Assembly (NCBI GenBank): GCA_946894095.1
Contig: OX335654.1
Span: 15,633,687 to 15,697,686 of the forward strand
Direction of reading: 5' to 3'
Origin: Incurvaria masculella
Lineage: Eukaryota; Arthropoda; Insecta; Lepidoptera; Incurvariidae
DNA length: 64,000 nt
Under the pieces are notes generated by a model. It was not told the origin of the DNA. It did not search any database and was given only the letters and a program-made list of their open reading frames with translations. This document shows, piece by piece, positions 57,412 to 64,000 of the stretch. Positions within the stretch are counted from its first letter, which is position 1. Each line of letters opens with the position of its first letter. The translations under genes were made by a program, and so were the position numbers.

Positions 57412-60400
57412 ATGCCTTCCAGAGTAAACATGTCAAGAAATCGGAGCCGCATACCTTCGCCGGCACGGTCTAAGGGATCGGCACGCAAGTTGCGGCACAC
57501 ACGCACCTCTGGCAGCTCCACGCCCGCACCCGCTTCACGGCCCACTTCGGGCTCTTTCTTCATAAGATCGCCCAACAGACAGTCGATCCTGAATGACAAC
57601 ACGGAAATTGAAGCACCAAGAAGTAAGTAAAAAACCTTTTATTTTGACTTTGTCTTTTGTTCTATATTCATGTGGAGTCTGATATTATAAAAAATATTTG
57701 TTGAAAAAATTTGATAAGTAATGGGTGCAGCGACTGCTTGTGATTTTTAATGCTTTTAAGTATTGATTCACTTGATACCAGTATTAATTGAATAATCAAG
57801 TGTATAGAAGTCATACCTATGTCAATAATTTTAGGAAATAAAAAACTCTTTTTATCTGTCAGTAATCTGGGTACGTTTAGGCAATATTTCTTTGATGACA
57901 CATGAGAAACAAACATATGACAAACGTAATTTCGTAAACGTAAGACATGCAGAGCTAATAAACGCCATTGAATAATTAGATTTAAATAACTAACGGAAAC
58001 CATAATGATATTTGCACCCCTAGCCAGGATTATTCAATAAAAATAAGTATTGTTATACAAAATACAAGAATCCTCCTTGGTAAAGGCGTAAGGCAGGGGG
58101 ATGTGATCTCAGGCAAGCTCTTTACCAACGCATTGGAAGATGTGTTCAAGACGCTTGAATTAATGGAGATTTCCTCAGTCATCGTCGCTTTGCCGATGAC
58201 ATTATTCCTCTGTCCGATTCCCGAGTTCCGCTGAAAAATAAAGTGTTTTGAGCATTTTGTTCCTATAGCATGGGAAAAATTAGCCCAGGTTGCCGTGCAA
58301 CTATACTGATTTGGAATAAAATTAGATAACAAGCGAGACGCTAATGCAGATGGTCTCCAATTATTCACAACTCACCAAAATTAAGAACATGTTATGTTGG
58401 TGCAAATATTTTCAAATTAAGGTGAAATATTTGCAGTCTTTATTATGTAAAATATGTTCTATATATTTATACAAACTCACTGGAAAACTGCCTAATTCTT
58501 AATGTGTACAAACACTTGCAAGCACAAAATCAAGTTACGAATTAGATTTTACGAAGATAGTTTTGGCACATACCTAATATTGTTTAAAGGTGGACACATC
58601 TTCATGAGTAACACAGTCGTTAGTGTCTAAGGTAAGAGACTCATTACATTGAGTTCATTTCTCGAAACACAAATAGTGTAGGAAACCTACAAGTTTACAA
58701 GTAATGTTTTTTAAGAGAAACAGGTAGGAGACCTTATCTTGTTTCCTTTTTTATTTTTAGTTGATTAACTATAGGTTTCCTAAAGTATTCCTAGAGTTAT
58801 TAGTTATATGTTTTCTGCATTTATTCAATTCACAGGAAGAAGCTGGTGGAAGAAACTTGCCAAAAATTCACTCGAGATTGGCGATGTCCTGGAGAATTAT
58901 TTGCCACAAGAGAACATTGATTTTGAGGAAATCGTCCGTCCATCTTCTAATGTGGGGTAGGTCCATAAATATGAAGTTGAATGACCTGAAAAGTGTAGTA
59001 TATTATTGATTCAAAGAATCTAACATTAAAAAAAACCTGTTACAAAGTACAAATTATCATTCGCTGCTCTGTCCACCTCGTGACTACGTGAGAGCACAGT
59101 AAATGCAGTCTGACACGACAAGTCGGCATAGTGGGAAGAAGTCTACTTCCTTGGATACTTCCCTTGGAAGGAGGGTTACTTTATATCATGACACATTCAG
59201 GTGCTCCGAGTCTATTGCCGATCTGGTACATACGATCATAGAATAGGCGAGTGACTTGTGCACTGTCCTACTGTGCATATTGGTTTCTAGCCAATTCAAT
59301 TCCTCTTGACTTCTATCGCTCTGCTGCACCTTCCCTGGAATGGTATAATGGATCACTTGCTATGCTCTCAAAGAAGAAGGTGAAAAGTTATTTTCCCGTC
59401 CAATTCAATATTAAATGATCAAAGGATGCACCCTAGACTGGTATTCAAATGTTTGAGGATGTGAAACACTTAGAAGTGTAGCGGCTCTGACGGCATTCCA
59501 GGCATTGTGCTGCTATCACTACCACCTGTCTCTTCCTTCTGCCTCTCCTTCACCTGTGGTATCGTACCTTCGTACTGGAAAAGAGTATCGGTCCAACCCC
59601 TCGCAACTATTGATCCATCTAACTTCACTATTGTGTAAAGTTATGGAGTGCTTTTCAACTCTTCGCTCATATGCACAGTTCAAAGTTACTCAAATGACAG
59701 CACGGCGCATGAGTCGGCGCAGTCACGGATTGGACGAGCAGAGATGCACAGTCCCGCAAGGCGCATTATTCTGTAGTTGATAAGGTGGCTAATGTTCCCG
59801 AAAGAGTAACCACCTGAATCCACGAGAACTTGTCGCCTTCAATGTTCGCAAGGCGCAATGCCTAGACACCTTTCCTTTCCGAGTAAGTTTCCAAGGCAAT
59901 GTCGTACCTGTTTTGGAGCAACTCGACCTAGTGGGCTTCAACATTTTCAAAGACGCGAGTTTTTAGAATTGTGTTGAGTTCAAGAGTGACTAGTCCTTGG
60001 ACTAAAAAAACTGGGGATCCTACACCACTGCAGAAGTTTTCTCTCACCGGCGCAACTACAAATAATGTAGAAATCACAGATTAAGCCACTGGTGGAATAC
60101 TGTAGCCACATTTGGGAAGGCAGTCCCCAGTACTTGTAGGTGTCCTTGAACTCAATGCAGCGCTGAGCCATCTGTCTTGTTGGAGACCCGAAACATATCA
60201 ATGGCCTGGACCTAAGCCACAGGCTGTTTGCAGGGCCACTTAGTCTGTTTAACAGCTATTACCATGGACGTTGCTCTGTGGAACTTGCATCCTTGTAACT
60301 TGGGATCACTATCCAATATGGAGCACTCGCCGCAGAGAATCAGTACCCATTTGTGGTTGACATCACGCTTTTACGTACCCACCATTTCTCAAACTCGTCT

Positions 60401-63400
60401 CATGGACACACTGCAAGGTGGTGGAACAGTCTGGAAGCATTTTTTTTCCTCATAGATACTTTCAACCTCGAAGTCTCCAAAAGTATTTTACAAAAGCTCG
60501 AGAGCTTTGCAACAGTCCACAAATCAGCTGCTGTTGTGGCTTGCTGAGTGTGGTTTTGCGAGGTGAGGCGTATTTGGTGGTTCCGAGCACATCTGGTCAC
60601 TCGGCGCAGCCAACCACTTATTTTTTTTAATGCAACTAATTTTCTTGTGTTTTAAATCAAATGACATTATGTAATTGCTTATAAATATTATTATATACAT
60701 TTTCTGTTGTGTTGACAGCAACCTACTGAGCAAGAAACCACTAGCAGATCTCAAGAATATGAGTGACAGCGATACCAGTGAAAGTTTGGGCAGCATAAAT
60801 CTACCACAGAGAAAACTATTTACTCACAGGCACACTCAACATGCCAATGAGTTTAAAAATATTGTTAGTAGACAAGAGTCAGTAAGAAAGCGGAACACTG
60901 ATGAAACCGAAAAAACTATTACTACCGAAAAAACTATTACTCTTCCAAAAAAAGATTTATTTCCAAAAAACAAGGCCAAAAAACAGAAACATAATCCTTA
61001 TCCAGTCCCTGGTACTAGCAAAAATTCAAATTTTATAACTGATACTACTTGCAATAAAGTGGAAAGTACCATCGCTATTGATATGGATGGTCTAAAAAAG
61101 AACTTGTTTGGTAAAAGGAAAGAAAACAAAAAACTGCCAGCATTCACAAATTTTATGATGTCTGAAAGTGAGGATGACATAACACTGACTCAGGAAAGAC
61201 TCAAGGCATTTAAAAAGATCCCGCCAGTGTTACGACGAACCAGTCGTAGGGCAAGCAAGCGATCAATGTCTCCAACGTCTAGTGTCTATTCCGAAACAAT
61301 GGAAATGGAAAACTGGAAGCTTCTACCTTCATCAACAATGGTCGAAGGGGGTCTTATTACGAACACACCAGCCAAAAAGCATCGCAGTAATGATGTAATC
61401 AATGAAATATGTAACAACACCAAGAATGATGTGACTGTTACAGCTCGAGAAAATCCTCAACATTTAGAAAAAAATACTTCCCAAACCTCAAAGATGGTGG
61501 GTGCGGATATAATCATCAACACACTTGCCAAACAGCACCGCAGTAAGGATGCAATAATCGAAATGGACGACAACGCTGAGGCAGATGCGATGGTTTTATT
61601 TCTTGAAAATCCTCAAGAAGTAAAGAAAAACTCTCCTATAACCGCAACAATATTTGGAACGGATCTTGTTACAAACACACCTGCCAAAGAGAATCATAGT
61701 AAAGAGACAATTAATGAAATTGATTACAATCCTGAGACGGAAATGATAGATGTAGATCAAGAAGATGCTCAAGAACTAGAAAAAGACCCTTCCCTAACTT
61801 CTACTGTAGTCCGGGAAGATCGTATTACCAGCGGACATGCCAAAAATCATCACAGCAATGAGGCAATAAATGAAATTGTAGACATCGCCAAAGCAAATCT
61901 TTCCGATTTAGATCAAGAAGATCCTCACGAAATAGAAAAAGGCATTTCCCTAACCTCAGCGATAGTACGGAAGGATCTTATTGCTAGCACACCAGCCAAA
62001 AAGCATCAGAGTACTGATGAAATAAAAAAAATGAATGACATATCTGAGGCAGATGTTACCAATTCAGAACAAGAAAATTCTCAAGAAGTACAAATAGAGA
62101 CTTCTATAAACTCAATGTTGGTGCGAGAAGATCTTATTACTAGCACCCCTGCCAAAAAGCATCACAGTAATCATGAAATAAATGAAAATAATAACAATTC
62201 CGAGGCAGATGTTACTAATTCAGAACAAGAGATTTCTCAAGAAGTAGAAAAAGAGATTTCCATAAACTCAACGTTGGTCCGAGAAGATCTTATTACCAGC
62301 ACTCCTGCTAAAAATCATCAAAGTAATGAGGCAATAAATGAAATCGATGACATTGCCGAGGCAGATGTTACCGACTCAGATCAAAACAATCTTCAAAAAT
62401 ACACTTCCCAAATCCCGACAATAGTCGAAGAGGATCTTATAAAGAACACACCTAACATAAAGCATCACACTAACGAGGCAATAAATGAAATTTATGACAA
62501 TGCAGAGACAGATGGGATAGCTCAAGAAAACCCACAAAAGGGAGACAACAATTCTCCAGTTAACATACAAATCGAGAAAAAGACACCCAGGCCTATTTCA
62601 AAAATCCATGCAAGTATTGACCCTGTCAGAGATACAAGCGTAGAGCATCCTAACAGATACAGTGCAGAGTTCTCCAAAAATATTTCAGAGGGCGCCAGGA
62701 GTTCGATTGAAGGTTCTGGTTGGAATTCACACACCATGCATGTAGCAAAAGTGGCCGAACAGACAATGAATCTTAGAAAATCGCTGCGGACATTGGTTCT
62801 GGACAAAGCCGCAAAAACAAGGACATCTAAAATTGCCATTGAAAGGGATGAAACTACAATAGATATTCCGCTACCCACATCACCTACATTTGGACAGGAT
62901 AACCATTCTGTCGAAGATAATTGTGGTGATAATAAACATTCTCTCACAAATAACAGCAATGGTAACCATAATGTCAGAGATACATCTCCTGACTTGGGAC
63001 AGGACAAAGATTCCATCGGAGATAATGACAGTTATGAGAACCATTCTGTCAGAGATAACACCAATGATGATAACGATTCAGATGGAGATGACAGCAGTGA
63101 TGATATTCATTGTGTCAGAGATAAATCTCCTAACATGGGACAGGATAACCATTCCATCAGAGATAACAGCAGTGATGATAACCATTCCGTCAGAGATAAT
63201 AGCAATGATGATATCAATTCGGACAGAAATGATAGCATTGATAATAACCAACATGTCAGAAACACAACACCTAACTTAGGACAGGATAACTTTTTTATTA
63301 GAGATAAAAGCAGTGATGATAACCACTCTGCCAGAGATGACAGCAGTGATGATAATGACACACCTGTGTTTAGAAAAACAGCTGCAAACAAAACCCAAAC

Positions 63401-63473
63401 TGCTATGGATGCTTACATAAAAAAAATAAAGGAAGAGAATTATCTACGCAATCAAATAATAGTGAGTATTTGA
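57412..63473 (+). CDS. Unrecognised acidic repeat protein, possibly nuclear (at least three exons)
   Basis: Exons 57412-57622, 58836-58956 and 60719-63473 join in frame (phases 1 and 2, donors GTAAGT and GTAGGT) to 1,028 residues. The first 60 residues are basic and Ser/Pro/Arg-rich (RSRIPSPARSKGSARK). Exon 2 gives SWWKKLAKNSLEIGDVLENY. Exon 3 starts with short [ST]-acidic and LPQRKLF / LPKKDLF / LKKNLFG blocks. Eight ~52-residue repeats follow (about residues 320-700), each with a core like DLITSTPAKKHHSN followed by an acidic stretch. The end (835-995) is Asp/Asn/Ser-rich with short VRDNSSDDNHS-like units. A good donor, ATA|GTGAGT, lies at 63462, 12 bases before the stop, so exon 3 may splice on to exons beyond the window; AATAAA at 63483 argues the other way. 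TP and basic patches suggest a CDK-regulated chromatin or kinetochore protein, but no family was recognised. Confidence 0.75.
59290..60545 (+). mobile_element. Degenerate Jockey/CR1-like LINE in intron 2 of the repeat-protein gene
   Basis: Shifted plus-strand frames read, in order, a linker, SGSDGIPGIVLLS, GIVPSYWKRVSVQPL (about 59560-59605), LCKVMECF, TVPQGALF (motif B), VEYCSHIWEGSP, LVGDP, HRLFAGPLSLFNSYYHGRCS (about 60215-60275), ARWWNSLEAFFF and TFNLEVSK. This is the typical order of the polymerase ORF down to its C-terminus, with many stops and internal losses. It is the same kind as 1690-2250 and 26060-26475. Confidence 0.8.
61354..62480 (+). repeat. Eight ~156-bp coding repeats (TP-core units)
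   Basis: Cores TNTPAKKHRSND, INTLAKQHRSKD, TNTPAKENHSKE, TSGHAKNHHSNE, ASTPAKKHQSTD, TSTPAKKHHSNH, TSTPAKNHQSNE and KNTPNIKHHTNE recur at about 61354, 61515, 61672, 61828, 61984, 62143, 62296 and 62440. Two units have lost the TP. Confidence 0.85.
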
Positions 63474-63482
63474 TTATTAATC

Positions 63483-63488
63483 AATAAA
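63483..63488 (+). terminator. Candidate poly(A) signal after the repeat-protein gene
   Basis: AATAAA lies ten bases after the stop at 63471-63473. It would serve only if exon 3 is terminal. Confidence 0.35.
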
Positions 63489-63559
63489 ACCATTGCCTAT
63501 AAATTCCATACCATCCTATTTCCATCATGATTTCATAGTTTTTGGTTGCATACTTTAAA

Positions 63560-64000
63560 AAAATCCATTTTCCATTCATAAATAAATAATAAATATATAA
63601 ATATATAAATAAATAATAAATAAAATAAATAAGCTCATAATATTGGAATAGAATATATTAAGCGAAATATTTTATAGTCAAAGGAAATTATATTCTGAAT
63701 AGGATAGTCGATAGGTTACATTTTGACACAATTTTATGAATTGAATTGATGTTATAAAATGTTTAGTGGAGCCAGATTTTGAATTTTTTTTTTCTTGAAT
63801 GTTCAAAAAGACAGATTCGCGAGGTCTACAGCTCAAAGAGCCACTAGTTTATACTCTAAATTATTTGCCGCCATGTACCCAACCACCAAAGGTTGGTAGG
63901 TAGAGAATGACCTTCGGCATTAAGCCCGCCTATTGTAAACATTGTTAAAAGGTGTGCAATAAAAAAAATTATTATTATTATTATTAGTTATAGATACCTT
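63560..64000 (+). mobile_element. AT-rich tract and LINE-type 3' tail
   Basis: 63580-63630 is a run of TAAA/TAAATA units. From about 63870, 'ggttggtaggtagagaatg', 'ggcattaagcccgcc' and 'gtgcaataaaaaaaatta' plus an ATT run resemble the 3' end of a LINE, as at 19745-19848. No coding part remains. Confidence 0.4.

Noticed and set aside
62522..63016. A 164-codon minus-strand ORF opposite the repeat-protein gene
   Set aside because: It is a shadow of the repetitive acidic coding sequence on the plus strand; the spliced plus-strand frame explains the region.
57412..63473. Naming the repeat protein as CENP-T or KNL1
   Set aside because: The composition and repeats fit only in a general way. No histone fold, RWD domain, MELT repeat or RVSF motif is visible in the window, so no name is given.

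Overview
The window is an AT-rich, transposon-laden stretch of insect nuclear DNA, most likely from a moth or butterfly. The reasons are spliced genes with short exons and canonical GT-AG borders, a CCTAA (insect telomere-type) tract, Helitron ends of the CTAG type, and an interspersed GGCCAAGTGCGAGTCGG repeat typical of lepidopteran genomes. No bacterial, plasmid or CRISPR feature is present.

Layout. Positions 1-2590 hold remnants of two non-LTR retrotransposons (LINEs). Positions 2592-10432 hold a complete BEL/Pao LTR retrotransposon insertion. It has 1,193-bp LTRs, a TTAAC target duplication, a tRNA-Tyr primer site and a polypurine tract. Its coding part is broken and lacks the integrase core. 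Positions 10430-30000 are gene-poor and filled with SINEs, foldback and TTAA-type MITEs, a Helitron, and LINE pieces, including one LINE with a C-terminal zinc knuckle and restriction-like endonuclease. Positions 30099-37720 (minus strand) hold Bub3, the spindle-checkpoint WD40 protein, in four coding exons. Its first intron contains extra, truncated copies of exon 2 made by a 1,250-bp tandem triplication. Positions 38000-45000 are again repeats and LINE fragments. Positions 45230-53923 (plus strand) hold a 14-exon proton-coupled oligopeptide transporter (SLC15/POT family, 706 residues). Positions 57412-63473 (plus strand) hold a three-exon gene, possibly continuing off the window, for an unrecognised low-complexity acidic protein with eight ~52-residue TP-containing repeats. 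The window ends in LINE-like tail sequence.

The three host genes show no sign of acting together: one is a mitotic checkpoint factor, one a membrane transporter and one an unknown, perhaps nuclear, protein. Exon models were read by eye from open frames, splice motifs and family conservation. The Bub3 model (332 residues) and the transporter model (706 residues) both close exactly in frame and match usual family lengths.

The most notable points are: an LTR element with almost identical LTRs but no integrase core; in-frame 44-50 residue tandem repeats inside its gag; the Bub3 exon 2 triplication; a SINE family whose shared body carries either a tRNA-like or a 5S-rRNA-like head; and the repeat protein at the right end.
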